Program-made: the position numbers and the translations under genes
The notes under the pieces: model-generated
Database searches by the model: none
What the model was told of the DNA's origin: nothing
The model's input: only the letters and a program-made list of their open reading frames with translations
In this document: in pieces, positions 11,760 to 23,549 of the stretch
How the letters are laid out: every line of letters starts with the position of its first letter
How positions within the stretch are numbered: the stretch's first letter is position 1
Origin: Cylicocyclus nassatus
Taxonomy: Eukaryota; Nematoda; Chromadorea; Rhabditida; Strongylidae
Assembly (NCBI GenBank): GCA_958299035.1
Contig: CATQJL010000112.1
Location: 69,409,117-69,473,116, forward strand
Length of the DNA stretch: 64,000 bases
Direction: 5' to 3'

Positions 11760-12450
11760 AGAAATCTAACGTTCGTCTGCCAATCATCTTGTTTCATGTT
11801 TCTTTTGTTATCATAAGATAGTACAACTTGACGAACTACTCATATCTAAAGATTGCCCTCATAAGTCCTGAAAAACATCAGTCTACTTCCCCTTCTCCTT
11901 TTTCCGCAAACTTCTCTTTTCCCTTTTTTGCTGTTACAAGCACAGAATATCTGTTGCATTCGAAAAAACATCAAAAAACGAAAAACAACGAGTTCGGCTC
12001 AAACTCCAGCCGTCTGCGCACCTAGTGTAAGCACGGCACATGCGGGACCCCAGGCTGCATATCATTTAATGCAGCATAGAATCCTAACTTCAAATTTGTC
12101 TTCCAAATCTGCAGAGCGCCTTTGTAAGCGATCTTACGAGCAGCTTTAATGCGAGAAAATCGTACGCAAAGACTGCGAAATTAGGCACACTATTCCTCTT
12201 TTAGCTCACCTCTAAATACGGGCCATATGAAGAGACCTAGTTGCATGTTTTGATTTAACAATGAGCCCAGATTGCCTTTGTACGGCCAAGTTTGCCCTTT
12301 ACGCGCATGATTTCTTAGGAATATAATGGCCTTTCACGGCATATAATTTCATTAACAAAGTGTTCAGCAGATAAAGAAACAGAGTCACAGTTTTATGCTG
12401 CATCTAATGGTTTGTAGTTTGCTTGAGTTGGTCAATTCGATTTTTGGCCA
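11760..12450. repeat. Diverged dispersed repeat (other copies 32540-33010, 35880-35985)
   Basis: The tract around AACTACTCATATCTAAAG...TGCCCTCATAAG (11833-11865) recurs at 32615-32645, followed in both by CCAGCCGTCTGCGCAC-like sequence and GTAAGCACGGCACATGCGG. The 12392-12460 tract (TTATGCTGCATCTAATGGT) recurs at 35910-35985. Coding potential is not conserved. Confidence 0.6.
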
Positions 12451-13804
12451 TTCCCTTCTTAGTTCCATAACTCGCTGTTTTCAAATTTGGAAAACTCTCT
12501 GCATCACATAAGTCAAATTTTGACGCAACTCATCTTCAAAAACGATATGAAAAGAATGCACAATGATCACTCGACGATACCCTACCGTATCTAGAAATCT
12601 TGCAATAGAAGCTTTTGTTTTGTCTTAAGTAGCTAAATGCTGAGCAATATTCTTGAGCAAAAGTTACAACAACAAAAACTAAAAAAATTTCGGAAAAATG
12701 ACAATAATTAGGGTGTAATTGTGTGCCCAGAAGCTGTCCTATGCTTTCATCGATCCTTATTTTTTTCATTTACCACAGACAAATAAGAGAAAGCACCATG
12801 TTTGAAAGTCATGTTCCAAAAACAGCTTTGGATGTTTGATTACAGGCTACAATGCGTTGAATAACAAAACTTTAGGAAAACATTCATGAATAATTTTGCA
12901 ATTGATGTCCCGAAACGAACTCTTTTGTTCTGGAAAGTGATCGCAAATATCGAGTGGCTAGAGTGCGAATAATCAATTATAGCGTTGATGAATGGCAAGC
13001 TTTTACGAAAACCATGGCTGGAGGAATGCGGTGATACAGTGGCAGAGTACATCACAAAGAATTGAATGTAGGGGTGCGATACACAGCCTCGCTTAGCGAA
13101 TGTTCTTATACTTTAATGTACTCTCAAAAGGTATTTGTTCTCAGTAATAAAAAGAAACCTGACTTTTGCTTAATCTGAAATGACAGTCATGTTCGGCCAC
13201 CTTCTTTTGGTTCTAACAATGGAGGCAAGTTTATCTTATCCTGCAACTGCTTTTACCAAGGATGGACACTGTATTGCTTCACTTTTTTTTTTCAGAAGAA
13301 TCATATCTTGTAAAGAAGCAAATTTTTACATAGACTATTAGCTCATCAGTTTGAAAGTTTGTCAAATTGCAACCCTTCTTTATAAATAGAAACACATTTG
13401 GAGTGGGATTGTGAATTTGAGATACTACAGTTCTAGATACATATCTAGCCGCTTTGGGCATTAAACTGTCGAAGAAATTGACAGCAAAGGCGTTCAATAA
13501 ATGTTTTGTGGTGAAGTTGACCAAAATTATCTTTGGACTTGTTTGCACTGGAATTTTTGAGATATATAAGTATAACGCACATTTAAAAATTTCATTCTAT
13601 GTAAGCTTTCAGGCTTTTTCTAAATACATGTAGAAAGTATAAAGATTAATTACTCCTAATGCATGATCCCAAGTCATCATGTCCGTATATGAAGTAACAC
13701 TAACAAAACTTTAGGAGAACATCCATGAATAGAAGTTTTTTGTTTATAACTTCCTAATACATCAGTTTTTCTTCTTCCGTTTTTTTGGTTCTAACTTCCT
13801 AATA
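12451..13804. other. No gene recognised
   Basis: Short frames only. Around 12990-13060 a stretch reading GDTVAEYITKN resembles 32945-33000 (TMVEYIAES) weakly and could be an exon relic. The words AACAAAACTTTAGGAGAACATCCATGAATA recur at 12858 and 13700. Confidence 0.4.
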
Positions 13805-15415
13805 TTAGATTGATGCAAAAGTAATGGCCGATTTTACAAGCCTTTTTTCAGGGCAACTTTTTTCCATCAATACTTCTTCTTTACAATAGGTGTAGTGAAC
13901 CATCGCGAAGCTGTTTTCATGCTCTATCTAACGGTGCTTGAAACGGGCTCTCATCCTCATCTCTTATAAAGTTACCGAGCTTCAAGTAACCGCATCCAAA
14001 TTCGGAATTTCACTGCATTCACTTTTCCGGCCAGAATTCAAGCGCGTATCAATGAGATATCTTCGAAAATTTTGCTGGTGTATGTAATAGAAATTATCTA
14101 CATTATGCATAATTGATTGTATTCTTTGAAGTCATCCAGACTGAGATATCGGTGCCTAAACATGGGTAGCTGTTGCGGTCATTTTATGACCCATAATTTT
14201 CTTCTGAGGAAGTCAGTCGGCGAAACTTTGCTCAATTCTGTAAGCGTAGGGCTAGGACATTAATTAGCAGTTTTTGCAAATACATCCAGCTGTTCACTAC
14301 GTAAATCAGAAAATTTTATATTCCGGACTTTGAGATACACTGAAAAAATGTTGAAAATTGAGAAATTTTGAATTTTAATTTTTTTATTCCTCGCAAACTT
14401 TTTTGTCCGAATTCTTTTTATTGCATTAGGTTGGTGCAAAAGTTCTTTCGCACGAAAGTCAAAAATTCATAACTTGTTGAATTCTCAAAGAATCTGCAAG
14501 ATTGAATTTAATATAAGAGAGGAACTCATGCTCTTTGCAACTGTACTGAACTGTTCGTTAATGTGTGCAAATGAAGGAGATAGAAGCTCAAAACCAAAAT
14601 CAAAATTTGAATTTTTCGTTTAGGGTCATAAAAAATCGGAAACTTGCAACAAAAATCAGCAATCAGTATTGTAGGCTTTTTACAAGCTCTTTCCAACAGT
14701 GCTTGCGCCGATTGAGCGTCTCTGTAAAAAGTTATGAGTTCCCTAAAAAATGCCAAAATAAATCAAATTCACCCTTCTGTATTGCTGGCTCGAAATTCAT
14801 AACTTTTCATAGAAACGCTCAATCGGCGCAAACATTGCATTGTTGGAAAGAGCTGGTGAAAGACCTACAATACCGACTGCTCCGATTTTGTTGCAAGTTT
14901 CTGATTTTTTATAACTCTACACGAAAAATTAAAATATTGAGCGATTTTGGTTTTCAGCTTCAATCTCCTTTATCCGATTCTCGATAGCGAACGGTTTAAG
15001 TATCCATGCAAAGAGCATGAGTTCTTCTCTTATGCAAAATTTAGATCTTGCAGATTCGTTGAGAACTCAACAAGTTATGAATTTTTGTTTGGTATGAAAG
15101 AACTTTTGCACCAACCTAATATTTTGTACTACTGGCTTGCAGTGCAAGATAGGCCACTTATCATTCATACTAAGAAACTTTGAAGAAAGTTATGAATTGT
15201 CAAAAACAAAGTCTTAGCAGAAGAACCTTTTTTGTCTTTTGTCCGTATTTCTCTTCCCGTTTATGATTTGAGTATAAGTGAGTATGCCCTATATTGCCGG
15301 AAGGTTTGCGTCTTTTGGGTCTCTTTGCCGCATTCAGAAACGTGGATCTTTCAGAAAGTTATATCACGTTAAAGGGAGAATTCGCAAATCGGCCATTACT
15401 TTTGCACCAACCTAA
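13805..15415. mobile_element. TTAG-type element with TIR ...GCAAAAGTAATGGCC
   Basis: The left end TTAGATTGATGCAAAAGTAA and the right end, complement of ATTACTTTTGCACCAACCTAA, extend through GGCCGATTT; TA flanks at 13803-13804 and 15416-15417. No transposase. Another element is nested at 14426-15119. It lies directly 5' of a LINE fragment. Confidence 0.85.
14426..15119. mobile_element. Nested TTAGGTTG element, TIR ...GCAAAAGTTCTTTC
   Basis: TTAGGTTGGTGCAAAAGTTC on the left mirrors GAACTTTTGCACCAACCTAA on the right, 694 bp apart. Subterminal sequence is also inverted (AAAACCAAAATC near 14590; GATTTTGGTTTTC near 14942). The internal 140-codon open frame at 14565-14987 is foldback sequence, not a gene. 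The outer element at 36520-43093 shares this subterminal sequence. Confidence 0.85.
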
Positions 15416-15439
15416 TATACCACTTTCCAATAAAAAGTT

Positions 15440-16135
15440 ATGTCATGTTTGGTAGCTCAGAAATTCCCAATAATGACATCAATGAAATCAAATTGAAAAT
15501 TGCTCTACTGCCAAAGAATTAGGTGTACTGATTGATTCTTATCTAAACTTTTCTAGTCATATCGAATGTGTGGTATATAAAGCTTTATCAGCTTTATTTA
15601 CAATTTTTCGTAACATACATACAGATAACCCAATTATTCTTAAACGACTTTATCGAGCTTACGTTTTGCCACATATAGAATACTGTTCCGTGGTTTGGAG
15701 TCCTTTTTTAAGAAAAAACGTTTTGAAACTAGAAAAATTTAACAAACGTTTACACGAATGTCATATCTAAAATGTCGGCGAAGCTTTAATTTCACCGATA
15801 TGCCTAGCTATGAAAATCGCCTTGAGTCTTCGGCAATGAAAAGTTTAGAGTACAGGCGCGTATATTTCGATATTGTCTCTGCATATCGTCTACTTCGAAA
15901 AAAATAAGGCTCAGTGCAAGTAAGTATTGGATTTTCAGACCAACATATAGAAACGGTGGGTTTGATATGCATTACTTACATATTCACAAAAAACGTTTTC
16001 GTTGGATTTTCAATAGTTTATTTTACAGAACTTCCAGATAGCTTAGGCTGTTACCAGATACTGCATCACGATTTCAGAGCACGATTGTTCTCAAACGCAG
16101 AATCAACAAACTTGATCTCTTACGTTTGAGGCATT
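15440..16135 (+). pseudogene. LINE (CR1/jockey-type) reverse transcriptase tail
   Basis: Open sequence encodes the C-terminal RT region of a non-LTR retrotransposon: KELGVLIDSYLNFSSHI, FRNIHTDNP, LYRAYVLPHIEYCSVVWSP, then after a frameshift SYENRLESSAMKSLEYRR. These motifs are the standard end of CR1/jockey RTs. The catalytic FADD portion and endonuclease are missing, so it is 5'-truncated. A likely 3' tail is at 16915-16945. Confidence 0.85.
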
Positions 16136-16950
16136 CTAAAAAAGAGTAATGAGTAATCTTTTCTTAGAGGACGTTTTTTTCGTATCACTTCATGTTCAGT
16201 TCATATCATCGTATTCTGCTTAAACCACACGTTTTTATAATTCACTTACTTACATATTATATGCATCTTTAGCGGTCTCTCGTACATGGCATGGTATCCT
16301 TTTCATGTCTTCATTGAGGTTTCAAATCATTTGAAACTTCCTGATTTGTTATCCTTTTTATATTGACGCTATTATATCTATGTCATGGTAACAATATAAG
16401 AGGAGGCTGAAAGAGGCTGCTCGGTTGCCCGCCTAGCACGCATGGATTAGCCCATACGCTTGGTGCTCCCCTCTTTAGATTTGGCAGATGAAAACTTATC
16501 ACTGTTGATAAGTTATCATCTAATCTTATCTGATAAGATCAAGGCTCTCACACCAGGATACACAGCAAGTTGTTTTACTTCAAATGATATATATTCATCC
16601 ATGGTAGTGATGTAAGAGGAAACTGAAAGATGTTACCCGCTAAGCATGCATGGTCTCGCCCATTTACTTTGGTGTTTTCCTCTTTAGATTTGCTTGTAAG
16701 TGAAGTTCAAGACTTATACACCATGGCTTTGAAAGAGCAAAAGTTTGTCCGTTTTTTTACACTGGCCTTATACCTTGAAAAGGTGCCATGTTGACTCAAA
16801 GTGCTCCCTGAAACTCATGGCATAAGACCACTGGTGATGCATATGGTTTTATCTCCACATTGTGTTCTTTGTTTTTTTTTCATAATTACGTTTCTTTGGC
16901 GCATCAATGGATGCACTCAATAAATAAATAAACAAATAAACACAGATATA
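16136..16950. repeat. LINE 3' region with two diverged direct repeats and A-rich tail
   Basis: Units near 16386-16490 and 16603-16690 share ATGGTA...TAAGAGGA..CTGAAAGA and CCCTCTTTAGATTTG-type ends. The stretch closes with AATAAATAAATAAACAAATAAACA near 16919-16942, a simple tail usual for non-LTR elements. I infer this is the 3' UTR of the LINE relic at 15440. Confidence 0.5.
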
Positions 16951-17159
16951 CGGGGCACTGCAGAAGAGCTGGAAGCTTATCTCCAATGGTTTAATTGAAT
17001 CAAATACCCGCCTGTTGCAATTCAGTCCATAATTCATCGCTCAGTGCTTACTAAGCGCCCATAGAAACAAAGCATGCGCAACTTACATGATATGGCAATG
17101 CTATTGTCCGCATTTTCATTTATCAGTCTTCGAATTTCTATTGTATGTATAAGCGCAAG

Positions 17160-17715
17160 GAATCAAATGAAATAAAAAAGAAGAGCGTAATCGGGAGAAG
17201 ACTCAGTTTATCAAAAACACCCTTTGCGGAGATGCGGAAAGCATGGAGACATCTCTAAAACTTTACTTACCACTCGCGGAGTGCTTGAGCTCAGCCTTCT
17301 GAAGGTGACCCGACACCGACAACATCTTGTCGGACTTCGCAGAACGAATATGAGGAGAATGTCCCGCCTTCGTGACCCAGCGGAATACTTTGCGAAAGCA
17401 AAGTATCGATGGCTCGGTCACATCATGAGAAGAGCAAACGCCGGATGGACCCTACGAACATCAGAGTGGATTTCTCGAGAAGCAAAACGATCCGAGGAAG
17501 ACCTCCAATGAGCAAAAATGTTCATGGAACGGATGGACCAGCTGAGTAAGCTGAATATGATTTCACACCTGAAACTCGTGGACGCAGCCACCAACGACAT
17601 CCAACATGATCGCGGGTGTCTGAAGCGAGAGACAAGGAACGTTGGAAGCTTTTGCGCTGGAATCCGCACACCACGTAAAGACGGGCCATTTAAGTATCAT
17701 AACTTATAATAACGG
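17160..17715 (+). pseudogene. LINE reverse transcriptase C-terminal relic
   Basis: KAKYRWLGHIMRRANAGWT, WISREAKRS, then GRPPMSK in another frame and ERWKLLRWNP match the C-terminal region after the RT domain of RTE/CR1-like elements (W.GHv.R....RW, then kR..GRP). Frameshifts near 17500 and stops break it. No palm motifs remain. It ends in a GT microsatellite. Confidence 0.75.
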
Positions 17716-17737
17716 GCTAAGGGTGTTTACGTTTTTT

Positions 17738-17778
17738 TTTTGTGTGTGTGTGTGTGTGTGTGTGTCTGTCTGTCTGTC
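17738..17778. repeat. (GT)n/(CTGT)n microsatellite
   Basis: A T-run followed by about 14 GT repeats and four TCTG units. Confidence 0.95.
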
Positions 17779-18416
17779 CGTTACGAAATTCAAGGAGCGT
17801 GTTCCAGCCAACGTCCGGAGCCCAAATTTTGCATGGCGCAAGCTAGCTGCATGAAAGTCCGCTATGCAGAAGCACGAGCGGATCCGCTGAGTGGATCCCC
17901 CAAAAACAGCGCTTCGAACGGGTCCACTTGGCTTCTGGCCAGCAAAAACGGGCCTGTACCACCACTTTTTGCGAAGTCATGGATACGATCAACAAGCTAA
18001 TGTGCAAACCATGGGCTTTAGCCCAAAAAATTGAACTAAAGTTCATTACTTTACGAATGGCGCCGAAAACAATTAGTTGTGTAAATGTTCAATTTGCTAA
18101 GATTTTACCTGATCATTTGAGAAGATTTTTGCACAGAGATGTAACCCACGGTGATCATCGTCGTTATTGTGGCTACCAAACCATGAAAACTCCAGAAACC
18201 GATTCAAATTTGCATTTATTCTTCTCGGAAAAGCTCCATCCACGCGAAAATACCGATCTCACACAAAAAAGTTCTCGGAATGAGTAACTGTTTACAAATC
18301 ATTCGTGATAGCCTGCATAGCGCGGGAGTTTCAATGTCATTATTATGTGGGAATGAGTAAGGCATACAGAAAGTAGGGCCAGTGCGAGCCTCTGCGAAGC
18401 AGAGGTGACGCACTGG
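17777..18416 (+). mobile_element. Helitron-like non-autonomous element with CTGG-end double hairpin
   Basis: It starts at TCCGTTACGAAATT, shared with 38204. The 3' end is CCAGTGC..CCTCTGC GAA GCAGAGG..GCACTGG at 18379-18416 followed by T. A palindrome a few bases before a CTRR terminus (CTGG) is the Helitron 3' signature. A shorter copy is at 38204-38405. No Rep/helicase is present. Boundaries on the left are tentative. Confidence 0.55.
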
Positions 18417-18499
18417 TTTAACCATAAGTAAGTAAGTATAAGCGCACTCGATGTACAAGACTCAACATTTGCTTAAAAGCTATGCGTTCCTGTGTAAAA

Positions 18500-18640
18500 T
18501 CAGTGCATACCAGTGGCGGTCGCACAATTTCGGACCGGGGGGAACAAAAAATTTTTTCAGATGAAGATGCGTGGCGTTAGCCACGCACTCCGAAAAAGGG
18601 GGCGTGGCGTCAGCCACGCTTTTTTATAAGGCTAATTTGA
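18500..18640. repeat. Tandem small palindromes (CGTGGCGT.AGCCACG)
   Basis: GCGTGGCGTTAGCCACGC and GCGTGGCGTCAGCCACGC lie 35 bp apart, each a perfect or near-perfect short palindrome. No flanking target duplication was found. Function unknown. Confidence 0.6.
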
Positions 18641-18759
18641 ATATTTAAAAAATCTTAAAAAATATTTTAATCCTATAAGTACTTATTACTAAATTAGCAC
18701 AAAATTCAAAATAGCAGTTGTTGATATAGAGCGGTTTAGTCGCAAACCTTAAATTGCAG

Positions 18760-18870
18760 ATGCTAATTATGAAGGTGGAGGCATATCCAGTTCCCGATCT
18801 CATTTACGATGGCAATAAGGCCTACGAGTATGATGCCGACAACGATATCTTTGGAACAGATTTTGTCTAG
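18760..18870 (+). pseudogene. Unidentified exon relic X1 (EAYPVPD...YEYDADNDIF)
   Basis: After an ATTGCAG acceptor, an open frame with two in-frame ATGs encodes KVEAYPVPDL, then YEYDADNDIFGTDFV and stops at TAG 18868-18870. The last exon at 61071-61256 has EEAYTIPVF..., YEYDGDSDIFDADFINECEYLG, so the two are homologous at protein level despite DNA divergence. X1 stops where X2 continues, suggesting truncation. I do not recognise the family. Confidence 0.5.
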
Positions 18871-20007
18871 GAATACCACTACCACAATAATTTTTTAATA
18901 ACTAGTCGTGGCTAACTATCACAACCGAAATACAAGAAGATCGGCATGCATTGAACTCGTAACACGTGTCTTGTAGCGACTGAATCGCGACGATCAAATC
19001 GCTGAACTCTGCCCGAGGTACTTTATTGCAATCTGTTTAAACTGTGTCAAGTGCACCGCAGAGTAGTTGTAGCAAAACAAAGCGAATTAAGTAACAGGAG
19101 ATGTTTTATTACGCTCCAAAACATGTACAAGCTGCATGCCATCAATAAGTAAAGGGCTATGAAATTTCGATGCGAAAAATCAACGGAATAACCGCTTCGA
19201 ATCTGTAACACTCCATGCGATAGTATAGGAAGGAATGCAAAACTTCAGCTGAGTAATAAAATAGCGAAGCAGTGTTTGAGTCTGAGCTCACTAGCCGAAA
19301 GAAGGCACATCCTAGTTTGTCACATTCAGCCCAGATTTGTGATATTTCACTTTTCAAGGCTTTAGTTAGCCTTTCGCTATGCGTTCACGTCTATTTTTTT
19401 ACCTACTGGAACGGTATATCGCGGTAACGCAAGTCACAAAACGTTTTCACCAAACTACTTTTAATGAGTAATTATCTAAAGATTCCAGTACAGAGCTTGC
19501 TCAATTTGAACTGCTCAAGCTTACTGGGGCTCACAGTTATATGTAAGTCACGATATTTGAGCCTGTGAAAACATTATCGCTTTGAAGTTTTCAGTTGTTC
19601 ACAACAAATTAACAACGTTGTTTCTGACTTGGCATCAACAGTAAGATAAATCTATATAATAAAAAATACAGCTCATTAGCAACAGATACTCTTTTCTCAC
19701 TGATGTGTCAATGTACTTACATGAAGGCTGCTGCATGACGAAGCCGCAATGGCGACATTAATTGAGCGTGCGCGAACGCGACGCGCGCGTATCTTCACCG
19801 TTGTAGGTTCCGCACCTCATGCGCTCTGCGGCTAATAAAGCCGCGTTCGCGCCAAAAAGATATTGCGCGTTCGTCATGCAGTAGCCTGCACATAATTTCG
19901 AGTAATGTTCTTCAAGTCAAAACTTTAATGATCTCATATAGTGATTGTAAGATGTAGTGATATTCAATGGCGCGCGTGGCTAGCGCCATCCAGCTCCTTT
20001 TAGAAAA
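18871..20007. other. No gene recognised apart from a MITE
   Basis: No coding motif seen. The MITE at 19735-19887 is the only structure. Confidence 0.5.
19735..19887. mobile_element. Small MITE, TIR AGGCTGCTGCATGACGAA
   Basis: AGGCTGCTGCATGACGAA at the left pairs with TTCGTCATGCAGTAGCCT at the right (one mismatch). The 153-bp interior is rich in CGCG and mirrors itself. No clear target duplication is visible. Confidence 0.65.
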
Positions 20008-20402
20008 ATTCTGCCCCCTCCCCACCCGGACGGAAATCTTGAGATCATCGCTGGAGACATTGGTCACGACATGACCAGATTGCGCTTTAACAGTGACTTG
20101 CGCGAGATCTATAATATAGCTAATCCAGACCGCACAAACTCAGCTTGTGAATTTTGGCCAATCACGCACGCAATTGATCTAGAATCTTTTAACTTGCCAA
20201 CGCGATGAGTACCATCACTTATAAGAAATTGCTGTCAATTCAGGAATTTGACCCAGAAATGTTTCCTCTGACGCTTGAATGCCCAAAAGTATTTGTAAGG
20301 AGACGGGAAGTGTACAAAGATTAGGTACCTTCATTTAAGGCCGCATGCATTAACATTCCCGCTGGGATGGAAAGGATCGCAGCTTTGAAGAAAGCATTTT
20401 GA
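20008..20402 (+). pseudogene. Unidentified three-part coding relic
   Basis: A frame from about 20008 to TGA 20206-20208 encodes IIAGDIGHDMTRLRFNSDLR, ANPDRTNSACEFWPITHAID. It overlaps by ATGA with a second frame (20205-20324, MSTITYKKLLSIQEFDPEMF ... CPKVFVRRREVYKD) that reads on after TAG as VPSFKAACINIPAGMERIAA to TGA 20400. Composition looks like protein-coding sequence broken by one frameshift and one stop. No family recognised; a captured viral or transposon gene cannot be excluded. Confidence 0.45.
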
Positions 20403-20616
20403 AGCTGCGGAGCTCTGATCTCATACCGTCTGTCCATTCTCAAGTGTTTCTACTAGGCTCTGCAATAAACATAATGAGCGGGATTAAGAAGTCGTAGAAG
20501 CCGTTCTTTCCAAATTTTTTCTATGGATTACCTGGTGATCCTCGAGGGGGGGGGGCGTATTTTCTCCAAAGTCTTTTTTTCTTTTGTACGAAGTCACTGA
20601 AAACATTTCAGAGTTA

Positions 20617-20654
20617 TACCGATTACCTAACACAACAGTGTTAGGTAATCGGTA
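20617..20654. repeat. 17-bp perfect hairpin
   Basis: TACCGATTACCTAACAC, loop AACA, then its exact complement. A related word GGTAACCGATACA follows near 20768. Confidence 0.8.
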
Positions 20655-21179
20655 CAGCAAGGTGAACGACAAATTGAACCACAAATTGAAAATTGGAGTC
20701 TATCGGAAAACCTGATGTTCCAATAATTCGTTTGTTCTTATCATACATGTTTGGCACTGATGGGATAGGTAACCGATACAACGATGATTTCTTAACTTTG
20801 GAAAAAGAACGATCTTAAAAGAATGCGTTTGAGTGCATCAGGGGACCATGTAAAAGCTGGAAAGTAGGCTTAGTAACTTCTCGATCCCATCTGTTATGTT
20901 TATAGCAAAGGGTACTAGGAACACTTGCAGATGGATAGACACAGTAAAATCTAGATGTCCAGATTGTTGAAACATGAAGCTTTCTTCTAAGCTGCGATTC
21001 CTTCCCCAGCGGAGAAGTGGATGCATGCGACCATTATTGTTTTTTATTTCCTTTGCCTTGAAAATCGTTTTATACAAATATAAGACCATATCAAAATACA
21101 GTGACCGGTTGGAGCGTAAGTTGGGTGGAGCGGCTATTGTGGATTGAACGCGGGGTCCCTCTACAGTAACTTGTGCTGG
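20655..21179. other. No gene recognised
   Basis: Open minus-strand frames here (20838-21191) have no recognisable motif and include repeat sequence at their start. Confidence 0.4.
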
Positions 21180-21560
21180 TGAGCTCAGCACGTTGTCGGC
21201 ATGGACAATTCAAAAAGAAAAGGTGAAGTGAGACTACAACAATCGAGTCGATTCCTTCAAGTCCCAATGGCGAAGCACACCATTTATAAAGCTGAATGCG
21301 CGTCTGCGTGGGAGTTGAATTTTGAACAAGAGAACAGAAAAGTGCAGCCGGATGCTCCGTGAAAAACCTGGGAGGAGGAGCGGCAAAGTTGTGAAGCAGC
21401 GAGCGAGAAGTGGAGGTGCAGACGAGCAAAGCAGACAGCAAACACGACAGAGGTTTGGCTTACACTGGAGACAGCGGATTCTTGGCAAACTCCAACAAAA
21501 TCACAGATCATTATGTTTATAGTAGGATTACTGCAAGAGCTGACAACGTCACCGTAATCG
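21180..21560. repeat. Segmental duplicate: CAP 3' flank unit (B, inverted)
   Basis: Reverse complement of about 26180-26570 with high identity. On the minus strand it keeps the end of the hydrophobic-tail exon: ITVTLSALAVILL then TAA (complement of 21517-21519). The 5' part of that exon is cut off at about 21560. Confidence 0.8.
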
Positions 21561-21835
21561 AAAGATAGAAAGTGCTGGGGAGTCTGTTGAAAAAGTGCTT
21601 GGAGAAGAGTGTGGGTAGTGATTTCTGGAAATTTTCGTGTTTTTAACGTAAAAAAAATTCATAGCTTCTGTAAGTGAACACCTTGTACGCCTCGATGGTC
21701 ACCATTAGAACCGCCTCGTCCTCCGCTTTCAGAAAATATATAGTTTGCCTGGGGTCTGTCAGAAAAAGTGCAGGGTGAAGGGTGGGTGAGACTTTATAAT
21801 GGGAGTGCTCAAGTGCAGGCTTTGTTACCATTGTA

Positions 21836-22478
21836 TTAGGTTGTCCGGAAATTAATGCAGGTTTTGAATTTCAAACGCAATAAGTCATACACTTTTCATT
21901 TTTAAGTAGGTTGCAGGACACCATTCGATAGAGCAAAGCAAGCTCTACAAGATGGCTATCTTACTTTAGCAACAGCTCTGATCCACCACAAGTTTCAGCC
22001 AAAAACTAGAAAGATTTAATTGCCCAAAAAATTGTGAAAAATCGTAACTCAGTGCATAAGAACCCTACAAAAATTCTAACTTGCTCACTCAAATACGATC
22101 CACATAGGGCATCTATATGCGCTGTTGCCGTATTTTTTTCTCTGTTAGATAAGAAAACGGAAATTCTCGTGCATTTGCCAAAGTGATGCTGTGCCGTTCC
22201 CACATAAGCAGTTGTATACTACAAACCTGTAGAATTACAAACGTAATTTTTCAGCTCTCTACAAGCTTTAGTTCTCGAGAAATTTGAATTTTAGCTTGGA
22301 CCACATGACTAGGAAAAACTGTATTTGATATTTCTCGAGAACTAAAGCTTGTATAGAGCTAAAAATTTGTGTTTGTGCTTCTACAGATTTGTAGTATACA
22401 ATCACTTTGGCAAATGCACGAAATTTTCCGTTTTCTTGATTTCTAACAGAGAAAAAAAATACGGCAACAGCAACAGTA
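21836..22478. mobile_element. Truncated TTAGGTTG foldback element
   Basis: It starts with TTAGGTTGTCCGGAAATTAA after TA, carries the subterminal word GATAGAGCAAAGCAAGCTC at 21927, and folds back on itself: AACGGAAATTCTCGTGCATT near 22155 is inverted near 22415. The mirrored second end is missing; at 22478 the sequence joins CAP copy B. The same family as 30290-31236 by interior. Confidence 0.75.
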
Positions 22479-22609
22479 ATATGCTACAATAAGAGCAGAT
22501 GGCAGGCGAGACGAGGCGTGAGCTTACGCTAAGAAATTGAAAAATATCTCACGATTTTGATGAGCGATATCCCGAGCTTTTATTCCTTGACTCGAAGTCA
22601 ATTGCTTAC

Positions 22610-23549
22610 CTTTTATCGTACACGCACGCAAGAGCAACTTTGCTCGTTTCGTTACAGAATAGAAATGAGCAGCCAAAATTCAGCGTCTTGTTGTAGATCA
22701 TCTATGAATGTAGAAAAAGCAAACTTTGATTTGCAATGGATAACGGAAAGCAGCAAAAGCTCACATTAGCAAATGGTTTCATGGAGGTGTCAGTATACAC
22801 CACGTCTGAGCTCAAAGGTTCTTCTACCGTATCCGTCCAGTCTTCCACCGCAAAAGCAAAAAGTTCCTTTTGTTTACTCGCATTTGGTTTCTTAGCCAGT
22901 CTATATCTGTAAAAGGGTAGTCACATTTTGTCTTGCTCAGCTCTTGTTGACGCCATACGTAATAAAGTTCTCGGCTCTTCCAATTTTGTCCATGTAGATG
23001 CTGGAATGCTTGCATTTGTTTCCAATGGTGGCCTGTGCAAATCCTTCGTTTGCACAATCATACTTCTGCAAGGAGTGCACTAAATTTCAAGGTGCGACTT
23101 CTGTGTTGTTAACTAAATAATGCCGAAAGACAGCTGAGCAGCAGGAATTAATCATATGCAACATGGTCTAGGCATGTCTTTCACTCAAATTTTCATGCTT
23201 ATTCACACTTACCAGCTTGAAAAGAGTTTTTGATCCAGGTATGTCTCCAAAAATTGCAGTGCTCAGGTTGCGCTTGGCAACGTTTGCTCTGAGCTCATTG
23301 TGAGAGTTTGTGACAGCCTCAATCACGGCTGCATTGAGTTTGCAGGTGGCGGTCGCTGAAATCGACAATACGCTTACTTTCTTCATTTCCCAGTGGGAAA
23401 TAAGAAGCCCGTCAAAAGTCAAAATCCTAATTTCGATACCCTGGATTCTTACCCGCATCTTCTATGTGCAGAAAGACTGCCAATATCTGAAATCATGGTC
23501 TAAATCGGGAAATTATTTATGTCTGAAATATTACCAGCAGCAACATCAT
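22610..23549 (-). pseudogene. CAP/SCP secreted protein, copy B (exons 1-6 only)
   Basis: Minus-strand exons match copy A in length and splice site: 23535-23549, 23453-23486, 23213-23355, 22959-23065, 22765-22906, 22610-22701. Exon 3 keeps the base lost in copy A, so the frame is open through NSHNELRANVAKRN and GDIPGSKTLFKL. Exon 6 ends at a normal GTAAGC donor. Exons 7 and 8 (Cys-rich and acidic tail) are absent; about 130 bp beyond exon 6 the sequence breaks into a truncated transposon. Without them the product would lack its C-terminal disulfide region. It shares its upstream block (23550-24705) with copies A and the mirrored one. Confidence 0.8.

Noticed and set aside
14565..14987. 140-codon open frame as a gene
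   Set aside because: Lies across both arms of a nested foldback element; composition follows the repeat.
21091..21559. Plus- and minus-strand open frames around 21.1-21.5 kb as genes
   Set aside because: They overlap the inverted duplicate of the CAP 3' flank and are not conserved between the copies except for the short hydrophobic tail.
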